Source: Candidatus Krumholzibacteriia bacterium
GTDB lineage: Bacteria; Krumholzibacteriota; Krumholzibacteriia; LZORAL124-64-63
NCBI GenBank assembly: GCA_023270185.1
Contig: JAGLCY010000085.1
Location: 1-45,881, forward strand
Direction of reading: 5' to 3'
DNA: 45,881 nt
Part shown: positions 1 to 8,602 of the stretch, in pieces
Numbering within the stretch: position 1 is the first letter of the stretch
Layout of the letters: every line of letters starts with the position of its first letter
Notes under the pieces: model-generated
Seen by the model: the letters and a program-made list of their open reading frames with translations, nothing else
What the model was told of the DNA's origin: nothing
Database searches by the model: none
Position numbers and translations under genes: made by a program

Positions 1-758
1 GTCATTCGGCCCGTTGCCGGGTTTTCATGGACATGGATCTGGACCGGAGGACGGCTGGCGAGGACCCCCCGGGGGGTCCTTTTATGTGTTCCTTTATGAG
101 GTTTTGTCATCGAGTCGGTTTCGCCCGCAATTTCCATCTCCCTGATTTCCAAAAACGCCGCCATCGATTCCAGCATGAACTCCGCGCGATCACTTGGCAC
201 GCCACCCAATTTATGAAGCCGTTCAAGAAGTGCCGACCGCCGCGCTTCCTGCTCCGGGCTCAAATCCACCACGAAGCGCGCGGGCAGTTCGCGCGGAGCG
301 ACCACCGGAGGCGATGAAGGCAGCAACACTCCCTGACCCGGATCCACCTTGGCCGCGTTTTTGGCCTTTTTCACTTCGTTGACCAGCTCCTTACGGGTCC
401 CCTTGGCGGCCTTCAGCCAGGTGTCTTGGGTTTCAGGTGTGGCCACCGATACGATTTCCCGCGCCTTGGTGTAGCCGAGATCCCCACTGGCCACGGCCTG
501 TCTAACCGCGGGCAACTTATCCAACTGCCGCGCCAAACGTATAAAATCGCCGGCCTTGGATTTGGAAAATCCCAGTTCCTGAATGGCGTACTGGTTGATG
601 GAAGAGCAACCCATATCACGATAGAGATCGCGCTTCATGACCTCGCCGAACCACAGAACGGCGCATTGGTGGGCATTCTCCATGATGGTCAAGGAGCGCC
701 GAAGCAAGACGTGGACTTGAGCGGCAGGCTGATCGGGAATATAAGAAATTTCGGACAT
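1..758 (-). CDS. HNH endonuclease-family protein, C-terminus cut by window edge
   Basis: An open frame runs on the minus strand from ATG at 758 to the window edge with no stop (252 codons). Translation begins MSEISYIPDQPAAQ. The start is supported by a GGAGG site at 765-769, six bases upstream. The visible part is helical and contains ELGFSKSKAGDFIRLARQL, LGYTKAREI and SVATPETQDTWLKAAK. I recognise these as the N-terminal region of a family of putative HNH nucleases common in deltaproteobacteria, Planctomycetes and FCB genomes. The catalytic HNH motif would lie in the missing C-terminal part, so nuclease activity is inferred and cannot be seen here. Residues after about 225 (KPHKGTHKRTPRGVLASRPP) are a basic linker, followed by VQIHVHENPATGR, which in this family leads into the HNH domain. 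Proteins of this type are often multicopy, and their role is not established. Confidence 0.7.
   Translation of the reverse strand, partial: MSEISYIPDQPAAQVHVLLRRSLTIMENAHQCAVLWFGEVMKRDLYRDMGCSSINQYAIQELGFSKSKAGDFIRLARQLDKLPAVRQAVASGDLGYTKAREIVSVATPETQDTWLKAAKGTRKELVNEVKKAKNAAKVDPGQGVLLPSSPPVVAPRELPARFVVDLSPEQEARRSALLERLHKLGGVPSDRAEFMLESMAAFLEIREMEIAGETDSMTKPHKGTHKRTPRGVLASRPPVQIHVHENPATGRM
61..80. repeat. Perfect 20-base GC-rich palindrome
   Basis: The sequence is AGGACCCCCC followed by its exact reverse complement. It lies inside the basic linker of the HNH-family gene. On the plus strand it is followed by TTTT, so a plus transcript could terminate here. No plus-strand gene leads into it. 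It could equally be a DNA-level palindrome that happens to encode linker residues. Confidence 0.6.
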
Positions 759-987
759 GGAATTCCTCCAAATATAAGGATGATGGGAGGTGCGACCAAT
801 ATACGAACAAAAAACGAAAGAAACAAGAAAAAACAGCGAAAAAGAAGATTATTATGTCACCTGGGGAAAGCCGTTCAAATGCCCACCCGAGAACCCCTCG
901 GTTGATCTTTCCCGGCTAAATTCATTGCTAGTTACAAAATCCATCATATTTGAAAACAAGTTTTCAACCGCATGTAAAGGCTAAGAC

Positions 988-1019
988 AAAAAAAAGAGCC
1001 CACCCAACAGGGCAGGCTC
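988..1019 (-). terminator. Intrinsic terminator after the S41 protease gene
   Basis: Read on the minus strand, bases 1019-996 form a ten-pair stem (GAGCCTGCCC with GGTGGGCTC, two G-U pairs, loop near TGTT) followed by eight T (995-988). It lies 22 bases past the protease stop and closes the minus-strand run that begins at the threonine aldolase gene. Confidence 0.85.
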
Positions 1020-1040
1020 CTAATTTCAAAATCAAAAAAG

Positions 1041-2819
1041 TCAGTTGGAAACGGACTCTTCTTCCTCGCCATCCCCATCACCCTCAGCCGCCAGCAATCG
1101 CATCTGCTCGGCGTTCCATTCCTCGGCCAGCGCCAGAAGCTCCGGCAGAGTCTTGGCCTTGCGGAACAGCTCAAGCGCCTCATGAAGCTGGGTGTCCGCC
1201 TCGATGGCCACCTTGTACGCGGCGGTCGGGCCATGCAGCCTGCGGGCCACCTCGCGCCGCATGCCGCGTTTGATGAACTCGCTGTTGGCGTCCACCAGGG
1301 AATCGGTGTAAGCCAATTCGAAGACCTCGAGGTATTCGCCGATCTTTTCCCGGTCAGCCAGGAATTCCTTGAACTCGTTGTAATCCGCGTCGCTGACCTG
1401 GTAGTCCTCGGGGATGTCCGTGTTATTGGCCGCGTAATCCACCGCGAAACCGAACAGGGCGCCGTCACGTTCCACGGCCACCTCGAAATCCTTCAGGAAA
1501 TCCTGGTCGATTTCGATGTCGGGGTTGATTCCCCCGCCTCCATAGACCACACGACCGCCGTCGGTGTAGAACTTCTCCTTGTCGAACCGGTGGAGCTCTT
1601 TCTCGGCGGGATCCATTTCCAGTTCCTCGGTCGCCGGTTCACCCTCACCCTCGGGCTCGGCCGCATCCTCTTCCATCGCCTTGCCCATTTCCTCCATGGG
1701 ATCGCCGTGCCGGGGACGGGCCTTGTGGATCGACCGGCCGCTGGGCGTGTAGTAGCGCGCGGTGGTCAATTTGAGGGCTTCATCCTCGTCGAGCCGGAAC
1801 ACCGTCTGCACCGAACCCTTACCGAAGGATGTCTGGCCCACCACCAGGCCCGCGTCATGATCCTGGATGGCCGCCGACACGATTTCACTGGCGGAGGCCG
1901 ACGAACCATTGATCATCACGACAATCGGGACCTCGTTGTAGACCTTGCCCCGGCTTTCGCTGTAGAAGGAGTGGTTCTGGGAACGCAAACGGCCCTTGGT
2001 GAAAACGATCAGGTCGTCCTTGGGCAGAAAGAGTTCACTGACCCCCTGCGCCGCGTCCAGCAGGCCACCGGGGTTGAAGCGCAGATCCAGGATCAGCCCC
2101 TTCATACCCGCGGCGGTCATTTCGTCCAGTTTCACCCTCAACTCGTCCTTGGTGGAGCGGGCGAAGTTCTGGACCCTGACGTAACCGATGTCGTCGATCA
2201 TGAAGCCGTAGGGCACGCTCTCGATCTTGATGATGTCACGGGTGATGGTGAACGGCAGCGGTGCCTCGGTCCCCGGTCGCTTGATTGTGATGTTGACCTG
2301 GGTTCCCGCCTTGCCGCGCAGCAGTTTCACGGCCTCGCGGCTGGTGAAATCCTTGCTGGATTCACCTTCGATCTCGATGATCTGGTCACCGCCCTGGATA
2401 CCCATGTAGTAGGCCGGTGTTCCCTCGATGGGCGACACCACCGTGGGATAGTGGTCGCGGATGTTGATGGTGATGCCCAGACCGCCGAACTCGCCTTCGG
2501 TGGACATCACAAGATCCTCGTAGTTCATGGGCGGCAGATAATTTGAATGCTCGTCGAGTTCGTCGAGCATACCCTGGATGGCCGCTTCCATGACTTCCTT
2601 GGGATCCATCTCATCGACGTAGTTGTTGATGATCTTGTCGTAGACGTCGCCCATGATCTTGAGATTGTCGTAGAACTCCCGTCGCCTGGTCGCGGGATCG
2701 TCGCCGGCAAAGGCGAACGACGCGGTCAACACCGACATCAGTACGAAAACATGGACAAGGCGCCGCAGATGACGCGCGTGGACGACCGGGTTGTGGTGTT
2801 TATTCTGGAGATTGGACAT
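1041..2819 (-). CDS. S41 carboxy-terminal processing protease (CtpA/Tsp family)
   Basis: A 592-residue exported serine protease. A basic N-terminus and hydrophobic stretch ending near SFAFAGDD (residues 20-40) form a signal peptide, so it acts in the periplasm or at the membrane. A PDZ domain follows at about 90-185 (GGLGITI, GIQGGDQIIEIEG). The S41 domain at about 205-365 has LILDLRFNPGG, the Ser region NGSSASASE (304-312) and the Lys in FGKGSVQT (Lys334), giving the family's Ser/Lys dyad. The acidic segment near 385-410 and the long C-terminal region (about 430-592) exceed a minimal CtpA and have no assigned function. Start: ATG with AAGGA upstream. It lies 66 bases after tmk as the last gene of a long operon and ends at the 988-1019 terminator. 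The family trims C-terminal tails of envelope proteins; the substrate here is unknown. Confidence 0.93.
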   Translation of the reverse strand: MSNLQNKHHNPVVHARHLRRLVHVFVLMSVLTASFAFAGDDPATRRREFYDNLKIMGDVYDKIINNYVDEMDPKEVMEAAIQGMLDELDEHSNYLPPMNYEDLVMSTEGEFGGLGITINIRDHYPTVVSPIEGTPAYYMGIQGGDQIIEIEGESSKDFTSREAVKLLRGKAGTQVNITIKRPGTEAPLPFTITRDIIKIESVPYGFMIDDIGYVRVQNFARSTKDELRVKLDEMTAAGMKGLILDLRFNPGGLLDAAQGVSELFLPKDDLIVFTKGRLRSQNHSFYSESRGKVYNEVPIVVMINGSSASASEIVSAAIQDHDAGLVVGQTSFGKGSVQTVFRLDEDEALKLTTARYYTPSGRSIHKARPRHGDPMEEMGKAMEEDAAEPEGEGEPATEELEMDPAEKELHRFDKEKFYTDGGRVVYGGGGINPDIEIDQDFLKDFEVAVERDGALFGFAVDYAANNTDIPEDYQVSDADYNEFKEFLADREKIGEYLEVFELAYTDSLVDANSEFIKRGMRREVARRLHGPTAAYKVAIEADTQLHEALELFRKAKTLPELLALAEEWNAEQMRLLAAEGDGDGEEEESVSN

Positions 2820-2885
2820 TCATCGTTCCTTCATTGATGTCTGTTGACATGGTCAGACTGTTTTCGGCACTTCATCGAAATCCTT

Positions 2886-3560
2886 TTACAGGTATTTGAG
2901 AAGTCCGTGATCAAGCCGCTTCAGATGTCCGAGTGTCTTGTTCAACATCTCTTCCGGCGATTCGGTGGCGTCTATCACTTTAAATCGCGGAATCCCTGAA
3001 ACCGCCATCGCCTGGTATCCCTCGTACACACGTTGGTGGAATTCCGCCGTTTCCCGGTCCAGGCGATCGGTTGTTTCCCTGTGGAGTCTTTTCTGGCCCT
3101 CTTCCGGCGGCAAAAGACACAGGAAGGTAAGGTCGGGTTCGATATTGCCAAGCGCCAGCTTATTGAGGGCGTGGACCTGTTTTTCTCCCAGTCCGCGGCC
3201 GAATCCCTGATAAGCCACCGAAGCGTCGGCGAAACGATCGCACAAAATAATCATGCCCGCCTGCAGGGCGATCTCGATTTTCTCGCGCACAAGCTGAGCC
3301 CGGCTCGCCACCATAAGCAGCAGTTCGGTTTCCGCGCACATCCCTTCAGACGCCGTATCGAGCAGAATGTTCCGGATTCGCTCGCCGATGTCGGTCCCAC
3401 CGGGTTCCCGCAGGATCATGGGATCCTCGCCCTTTTCCGCCAGATGGGCGGCAATGGCATTGATCAGGGTCGTCTTGCCGCTGCCCTCGGGGCCTTCGAA
3501 AGTAATCAACAAACCACGATAATCCTCGCCCCCGTGAAGACCACCGGTCGAAGGTGTCAC
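2886..3560 (-). CDS. tmk: Thymidylate kinase
   Basis: A 224-residue cytoplasmic kinase converting dTMP to dTDP. The P-loop is FEGPEGSGKTT (residues 21-31). LREPGGT is the DRX/PGGT-type substrate motif, and CDRFADASVAYQGFGRGLG carries the nucleotide-binding loop and start of the LID. All are classic for Tmk, and the length is normal. The start is GTG at 3560, overlapping the stop of the preceding phosphatidyltransferase gene as GTGA, so translational coupling is likely. The first 15 residues are an extension before the usual beta-strand. No in-frame ATG offers a better start. Confidence 0.96.
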   Translation of the reverse strand: MTPSTGGLHGGEDYRGLLITFEGPEGSGKTTLINAIAAHLAEKGEDPMILREPGGTDIGERIRNILLDTASEGMCAETELLLMVASRAQLVREKIEIALQAGMIILCDRFADASVAYQGFGRGLGEKQVHALNKLALGNIEPDLTFLCLLPPEEGQKRLHRETTDRLDRETAEFHQRVYEGYQAMAVSGIPRFKVIDATESPEEMLNKTLGHLKRLDHGLLKYL

Positions 3561-4183
3561 TGTTCATCCTCCTGACCGTGGCGTTCGGCGCCAGGTAATT
3601 TGGCCGCGACATGGACGATGCGCTGGACGGTGGTGGCCAGGGTCGCCACGGCAAGGAACCACAGGACCGGCACCACGGCCCAGCGACCGAGCAACAGGGC
3701 CAGCGTCAGGATGATCACCCGCTCGGTGCGTTGCAAAAATCCCACGGTGCAGGTCTCACCCACACCCTCGGCCCGGGCCCGAACGTAACTCGTGGTCAGG
3801 CTGCCCACCACCACGCATGTGATAAGAACAAGCGCCACAGGGTCACCCCCGTACGGCTGGGTCGCGAAATACCAGGTCAGCCCCGCGAAGAGAAAGGCCT
3901 CTCCCAGGCGGTCGAAACAGGAATCGAGGAAGGCGCCCCGGCGGGAAACCGTTCCCTGAAGGCGGGCCAGATCACCATCCAGCATATCGAAACCCGAACC
4001 GACCAGGAACACGATGGCCCCGAAAAACAGGTTTCCGCGGGCGACTATGAAACCTGAAATCGCGGTGATCAGCAGGCCGAGAAGGGAAACCATCAACGGC
4101 GTCATGCCCAGCTTGTCCAGAGCCAGCACCAGCGGACGCACCTTACCGCGGGCACTTTGTTTGAATTCCGTGAAACCCATCAT
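3557..4183 (-). CDS. CDP-alcohol phosphatidyltransferase, inositol-phosphate-synthase type
   Basis: A 208-residue integral membrane protein with about six hydrophobic segments. It carries the complete family signature D-x2-DG-x2-AR-x8-G-x3-D-x3-D, seen as DMLDGDLARLQG followed by GAFLDSCFDR. The enzyme displaces CMP from a CDP-lipid with an alcohol or phospho-alcohol. The later segment SYVRARAEGVGETCTVGF and RTERV resembles phosphatidylinositol- or archaetidylinositol-phosphate synthases more than PgsA, which has an REF-type motif there. Inositol phosphate is therefore a reasonable but unproven acceptor; phosphatidylglycerophosphate synthase is the alternative. The start ATG overlaps the rsmI stop (ATGA) and has an AGGAG site. 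Its place between rsmI and tmk gives no metabolic clue. The ceramide-type cluster at 31208-35544 makes an inositol lipid worth considering. Confidence 0.85.
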   Translation of the reverse strand: MMGFTEFKQSARGKVRPLVLALDKLGMTPLMVSLLGLLITAISGFIVARGNLFFGAIVFLVGSGFDMLDGDLARLQGTVSRRGAFLDSCFDRLGEAFLFAGLTWYFATQPYGGDPVALVLITCVVVGSLTTSYVRARAEGVGETCTVGFLQRTERVIILTLALLLGRWAVVPVLWFLAVATLATTVQRIVHVAAKLPGAERHGQEDEQ

Positions 4184-4926
4184 TTTTCTCCTGTTTTTTC
4201 GGCCTTGGCGAGCCGCTTTTTCCCCAATCCCCGCAGGACGATGACCAGTTCGCCCTTCAGGCGCTTGCCCGTCATGATTTCCAGAAGCTGTCCCGCGCTG
4301 CCTCGCAGGGTCTCTTCATGCATTTTCGTGATTTCCCTGGCCACCGCCAAAATCCGGGTCGGCGCCAGTTCTTCCAGTATTTCAAGGGTCGACCTGATCC
4401 GGTGGCACGATTCGAAGATCAGGACCGAACCCGGTTCAGCAAGGGCGTCTTCCAGGAAAGTCCGCCGCTGGCCCTTTTTCCGGGGCGCGTAACCCAGGTA
4501 CAGGAACCGGTCCGGTGAAAATCCCGACAGGACCAGGGCCGTCACCGTGCTCGAAGGCCCGGGAATCACCGTCCAGGGCAGATCCTCTTCCAGCAGGGAG
4601 CGCACCAGTGTGAATCCGGGATCCGAGATGCAGGGCATCCCCGCGTCGCTGACCACCGCCACCTTTTCCCCGTCTTTCAACCGGGACACGATGACCGGCA
4701 CCACTTTGGCCTTGTTGTGGTCGTGGTAGCTGGCCAGCGGGACCTGGATACCGTAGCGGTCCAGCAGGCGCCTAGTGTGACGTGTATCCTCGGCAAATAC
4801 AACATCGGCCGCGGCAAGCACCGCCAGGGCCCGCAGGCTGATGTCACCCAGATTCCCGATGGGCGTGGCAACAAAATGGCACTGGCCGGCGGGAAAATCG
4901 ACCTCGGGCACCGGAACCTGGATCAA
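4180..4926 (-). CDS. rsmI: 16S rRNA (cytidine1402-2'-O)-methyltransferase RsmI
   Basis: A 248-residue tetrapyrrole-methylase-fold enzyme that 2'-O-methylates C1402 in the decoding centre using S-adenosylmethionine. Visible motifs are FVATPIGNLGDIS at the N-terminus, FAEDTRHTRRLLDRYG, SYHDHNK, VVSDAGMPCISDPGFTLV and the binding loop VIPGPSSTVTALVLSG. All are characteristic of RsmI (YraL). The start is TTG at 4926, overlapping the nadE stop as TTGA. It ends in an ATGA overlap with the next gene. The protein is slightly shorter than E. coli RsmI but complete in motifs. Confidence 0.96.
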   Translation of the reverse strand: MIQVPVPEVDFPAGQCHFVATPIGNLGDISLRALAVLAAADVVFAEDTRHTRRLLDRYGIQVPLASYHDHNKAKVVPVIVSRLKDGEKVAVVSDAGMPCISDPGFTLVRSLLEEDLPWTVIPGPSSTVTALVLSGFSPDRFLYLGYAPRKKGQRRTFLEDALAEPGSVLIFESCHRIRSTLEILEELAPTRILAVAREITKMHEETLRGSAGQLLEIMTGKRLKGELVIVLRGLGKKRLAKAEKTGEK

Positions 4927-5789
4927 TGGAAACCCCCGTCGGTGAAGGTTTCGTCCTCGGGTTCCGCCTGCGCGTTTCCCTGGTCCGGATCGACCCGGCC
5001 GGGAAAGAAAGCCACCGGCGGGCCACTTCGCTTGAATGCCATGGCTTTCACACGGCCCGCAACCTTGCCGACCAGTTCGGAGTTGAAACCCAGGGCCTCG
5101 AGCTGCTTCGGTCCCAGGCCCTGATCGATCATGTGAACCAACAGGCGATCGACTTCGGAGTAGGTATAACCCAACTCGTCCTCATCGGCCTGGCCTTCCC
5201 ACAGATCCGCGCTCGGAGCTTTGGTCAGAACGGCCTCGGGCAATCCAAGCTCTCGGGCCAGGAGCCGGATCTCGGTCTTGTAGAGCTGCCCCAGCGGATT
5301 CAGGGCGCAGGCGTTGTCACCGTACATGGTCGTGTAGCCGAGCAAATCCTCGGTGCGGTTCCCGGTGCCCAGAACCAGCGACCCGTCGCGGGCCGAAATG
5401 TCGTACAGAACGATCATCCGGCAGCGGGCCATCACGTTGCCACGGCGAATAAGATCACTAGCGGGGATATCGGTCAGAAACGCGTCGGCCATGGAAGTGA
5501 TCTCGATTTTCTCGGTCTTCATGCCCACGGCGGCGGCCACGGCCACAGCATCGCCCACCGAGGCTGCTGAACTCGTGGCGTAGGGCATCATCACGCCCAA
5601 CACTTTGTCCGCCCCCAGGGCACGCGCGCCCAGGCCGGCGGCGACGGCCGAATCGATTCCCCCGGACAATCCGACCACGAGGGAATCCCTGCCCGCGGCT
5701 TCCAAAGTGGCCCGGATGAACGCGGCACACGTTTCATAAGCTTCGGCGGGCTCGACGGCCCAGTCGGGACGATCCAATTCAATATTCAT
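4923..5789 (-). CDS. nadE: NAD+ synthase, ammonia-dependent type
   Basis: A 288-residue enzyme amidating deamido-NAD+ with ATP and ammonia. The ATP-pyrophosphatase P-loop SGGIDSAV lies near residue 42. GTGNRTEDLLGYTTMYGD and KAPSADLWEGQADEDELGYTY are signature substrate-binding segments. There is no N-terminal nitrilase/glutaminase domain, so the nitrogen donor is ammonia or comes from a separate partner. The start is ATG at 5789. The GGAGG motif upstream is 11 bases away and directly adjoins an ATG opening a four-codon frame (MHAE). That mini-frame may be incidental. Residues after about 260 form a charged tail (PDQGNAQAEPEDE). Confidence 0.95.
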   Translation of the reverse strand: MNIELDRPDWAVEPAEAYETCAAFIRATLEAAGRDSLVVGLSGGIDSAVAAGLGARALGADKVLGVMMPYATSSAASVGDAVAVAAAVGMKTEKIEITSMADAFLTDIPASDLIRRGNVMARCRMIVLYDISARDGSLVLGTGNRTEDLLGYTTMYGDNACALNPLGQLYKTEIRLLARELGLPEAVLTKAPSADLWEGQADEDELGYTYSEVDRLLVHMIDQGLGPKQLEALGFNSELVGKVAGRVKAMAFKRSGPPVAFFPGRVDPDQGNAQAEPEDETFTDGGFH

Positions 5790-5810
5790 TCGGCGTGCAT
5801 CCTCCAGGAA

Positions 5811-7259
5811 TCAACTTCGTCGCCAGGCCCCGGGCAGGAACAGCACGAGCACCGTGAATATTTCCAGCCGGCCGATCAGCATGAACAGGACCAGGAGCCA
5901 TTTTTCCCAGTCCATAAGAAATGCGTAGTTGGACGTGGGACCGACCAGCCCCAATCCCGGACCGATGTTCCCCAGGGTCGCGGCGGTGGCCCCCACGCTG
6001 GTCACGATGTCCCGCCCTCCGAAAGTCAGGATCAGGACCCCTGCAATATACACCACCATGTAGAGCAGGAAAAAGCCCAGAACATTGGTCAGCAGCGATG
6101 GAGAAATGGCCCGGTTGTTGAACCACAGGGTAAACACGCCGCGCGGATGCAGCATCTTCTTGAGTTCCAGCTTGGCGTGGCGCAACAGGATGAAGACCCG
6201 CATCACCTTGATGCCGCCACCGGTGGATCCGGCGCAGCCCCCGATGGTCATCAGAATCAACAGAAGGGCGTGGGCCACAGGCGGCCAGGCCAGGTAGTCG
6301 GAGGTGCCGAAACCCGTCGTGGTGAGGATGGAAACCACCTGGAACACCGTGTGCCGCACCGTGTCGTGCCAGGCGGGATAGAAATTTATCGAGATGAGAA
6401 CCCCGGTGAGAATCAGGACACAAACCAGCACGATGGACGCGTAGAACCGGAATTCCTCATCCTTGTGGTAGACCCGCCAACGACCGGTCAGGGCCAGGTA
6501 GTGCAGGGAAAAATTGGCGCCGGCCAGGAACATGAACAGGATGATGATCCATTCCACCGCCGGCGTGGCGTAACCGCCGACACTGGCGTTGTGATTGCTG
6601 AATCCGCCGGTGGCCATGGTGGCGAAAGAATGGCAGATCGAGTCGAAGGGTCCCATGCCGGCGATCATGAGGGCAGCGATTTCCACTAGGGTCAGCAGAA
6701 AATAAACCGCCCACAGACGCTTGGCCGTTTCCCGGATGCGGGGCGTCAACCGTTCGGCCACCGGACCGGGAACTTCCGCCCGGTAGAGTTGCATGCCGCC
6801 GACCCCGAGCAGGGGCAGAATGGCCACCGCCAGCAGCACGATTCCCATGCCCCCAAGCCAGTGGGAAAGGGCGCGCCAGAACAGGGTCCCATGACTGCGG
6901 CTTTCGATGTCCGTGAGGATGGATGCGCCGGTGGTGGAGAATCCCGAGATGGATTCGAAGGCCGCGTCGGTGAAAGAGGGGATCTGACCACTGAACCAGA
7001 AGGGAAGCGCGCCGAGCAGGCCGACGAAAAGCCAACCGAACGCCACCACCGCGAAACCTTCGCGGACCCGCAGGTCGGGGGTGTCGCGCAGAAGAAACAG
7101 GGCCCCGCCACCCACCACCGCTCCGATACCCGCGGAAACCAAAAACCAGATCCAGTCATTTTCACGGTAGAGCAGCGACACCAGGGCCGGCAGTAAAAGA
7201 CAACCGGCTGTGACCAGCATCAGAAAGCCCAGGACCTTGACGACGACCCTGATGTTCAC
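5811..7259 (-). CDS. trkH: TrkH-family potassium uptake membrane subunit
   Basis: A 482-residue inner-membrane protein with roughly ten or more hydrophobic segments. Selectivity-filter-like repeats are visible at ISGFSTTGAS, FATMATGGFSNHN, STTGFGTSDY (within ILTTTGFGTSDY) and SVGATAATLGNIGPGLG. GGCAGSTGGGIKVMR is also characteristic of TrkH. It forms the ion-conducting dimer gated by TrkA. The start is GTG at 7259, overlapping the trkA stop as GTGA, so channel and regulator are translationally coupled. The nadE gene follows after 21 bases. Confidence 0.95.
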   Translation of the reverse strand: MNIRVVVKVLGFLMLVTAGCLLLPALVSLLYRENDWIWFLVSAGIGAVVGGGALFLLRDTPDLRVREGFAVVAFGWLFVGLLGALPFWFSGQIPSFTDAAFESISGFSTTGASILTDIESRSHGTLFWRALSHWLGGMGIVLLAVAILPLLGVGGMQLYRAEVPGPVAERLTPRIRETAKRLWAVYFLLTLVEIAALMIAGMGPFDSICHSFATMATGGFSNHNASVGGYATPAVEWIIILFMFLAGANFSLHYLALTGRWRVYHKDEEFRFYASIVLVCVLILTGVLISINFYPAWHDTVRHTVFQVVSILTTTGFGTSDYLAWPPVAHALLLILMTIGGCAGSTGGGIKVMRVFILLRHAKLELKKMLHPRGVFTLWFNNRAISPSLLTNVLGFFLLYMVVYIAGVLILTFGGRDIVTSVGATAATLGNIGPGLGLVGPTSNYAFLMDWEKWLLVLFMLIGRLEIFTVLVLFLPGAWRRS

Positions 7260-8602
7260 GAGGCGCCGCCGGCGAAGAATTCCTCAACCTTGTCCACCGC
7301 GTCGGGCAGGGCGAAAACAACGACTTCGTCCCCCGCGGACAACACGGTATCACCGCTGGGAGTGACGACCCGGCCCCGCTTGAGGACCGCTCCGATGACC
7401 GCGTTGGAGGGAAAATCGAGATTCATCAGGGACTTGCCCAGCCAGGAGCAATTCTTCCCCACGCCCAGCTGCAGGATTTCCGCCCCGGTGAGCCCCAGGT
7501 TTTCCGCGTTGATGACCGCGCCGCGTTTGACGAAACGCGCGATCCAGGTCGAGGTGGACAGACGGGGCGAAACCGCGGAATCCACGCCCAGAAGAGGCAG
7601 GAGAGGCACGTAATCGGGGCGGTTGACCAGACAGACTGTCTTGGCCGCGCCGTGGTGGTGCGCCAACAGACAGGCCATGATGTTCGTTTCCTCGTCGCTG
7701 CTGACCGAAACGAAACCGTCCATTTCGCTGACACCTTCGCTTTCCAGCAACTCGGTGTCCGAACCCTCCCCGTGCAGCACCAGGGCGTGCCTGAGCTTTT
7801 CGGCCGCCTGCCGACACTTCTCTTCGTTGCGGTCGATGATCTTGACCTTTACACCAGCGGCCAGAAGATCCCGGGCCAGATCCCGGCCCATGGCGTTGGC
7901 CCCAACGATCATCACCTTGGACAGCCGACGCGTTTCGGCACGGAAATAAATCAGGGAGCGGTCGACTAGGCGGCGGGTGCCGGCCATGAAAACCTGGTCA
8001 TCGGCCATTATCACGGTATCCCCGCTGGGGATGAGGGTCTCATCACCGCGAACGATGGTCGTCACCAGGGCGATGCTGCCACCCAGGGTCTGGTTGATCT
8101 CCGCCAGGGTCCGGCCATCGACCTTGGATCCGCGTTCCACACGGGTGCCGACAATGCGCACCTTGCCGCCGGCAAATTCATGGACCTCCGTGGCCCCGGT
8201 CTGGAAAAGGATCTCGCGGATGGCGTGCACCGCCTCGTGCAGAGGATTGATGGCCAGATCGATCCCTTCAAGCACAAGCCGGTGGTCCTGATAATAATGT
8301 CCCTGGCGAACACGGGCCACCTTGACGCGGGCTCCCAGGACGTTGGCGGTCTGGCAGGCGATGATGTTGATTTCGTCCCGGTCGGTGACCGCGGCGAACA
8401 GATCGCAGTCCTTCATGCCTATCTCGCGCAGAACAGTGGGACTGACGCCGTTGCCTATCACGAACCGGCAATCCAGATGCTCGCTCACATTGTCCACCCG
8501 TTCCTGGTCCATCTCCACCAGGATCAGGTCGTGTTCGCGCCGGGTGATGATCCTGGCCAGTTGGAAACCGACGGCGCCGGCTCCGATGATGACGATTTTC
8601 AC
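7256..8602 (-). CDS. trkA: TrkA potassium-uptake regulatory protein
   Basis: A 448-residue cytoplasmic NAD(H)-binding regulator made of two RCK halves. The first begins [16 protein letters not shown], the second near residue 228 with VMIVGANAMGRDLARDLL. Each Rossmann domain is followed by a TrkA-C domain (about 140-220 and 365-448). The second glycine motif is less canonical (GANAMG). The protein binds TrkH and gates potassium uptake. The start is GTG at 8602, overlapping the threonine aldolase stop (GTGA). Its length matches full two-domain TrkA. Confidence 0.95.
   Translation of the reverse strand: MKIVIIGAGAVGFQLARIITRREHDLILVEMDQERVDNVSEHLDCRFVIGNGVSPTVLREIGMKDCDLFAAVTDRDEINIIACQTANVLGARVKVARVRQGHYYQDHRLVLEGIDLAINPLHEAVHAIREILFQTGATEVHEFAGGKVRIVGTRVERGSKVDGRTLAEINQTLGGSIALVTTIVRGDETLIPSGDTVIMADDQVFMAGTRRLVDRSLIYFRAETRRLSKVMIVGANAMGRDLARDLLAAGVKVKIIDRNEEKCRQAAEKLRHALVLHGEGSDTELLESEGVSEMDGFVSVSSDEETNIMACLLAHHHGAAKTVCLVNRPDYVPLLPLLGVDSAVSPRLSTSTWIARFVKRGAVINAENLGLTGAEILQLGVGKNCSWLGKSLMNLDFPSNAVIGAVLKRGRVVTPSGDTVLSAGDEVVVFALPDAVDKVEEFFAGGAS

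Noticed and set aside
1182-2546. 454-codon open frame antisense to the S41 protease gene
   Set aside because: The sense frame has clear PDZ and S41 motifs and a signal peptide; the antisense product resembles nothing.
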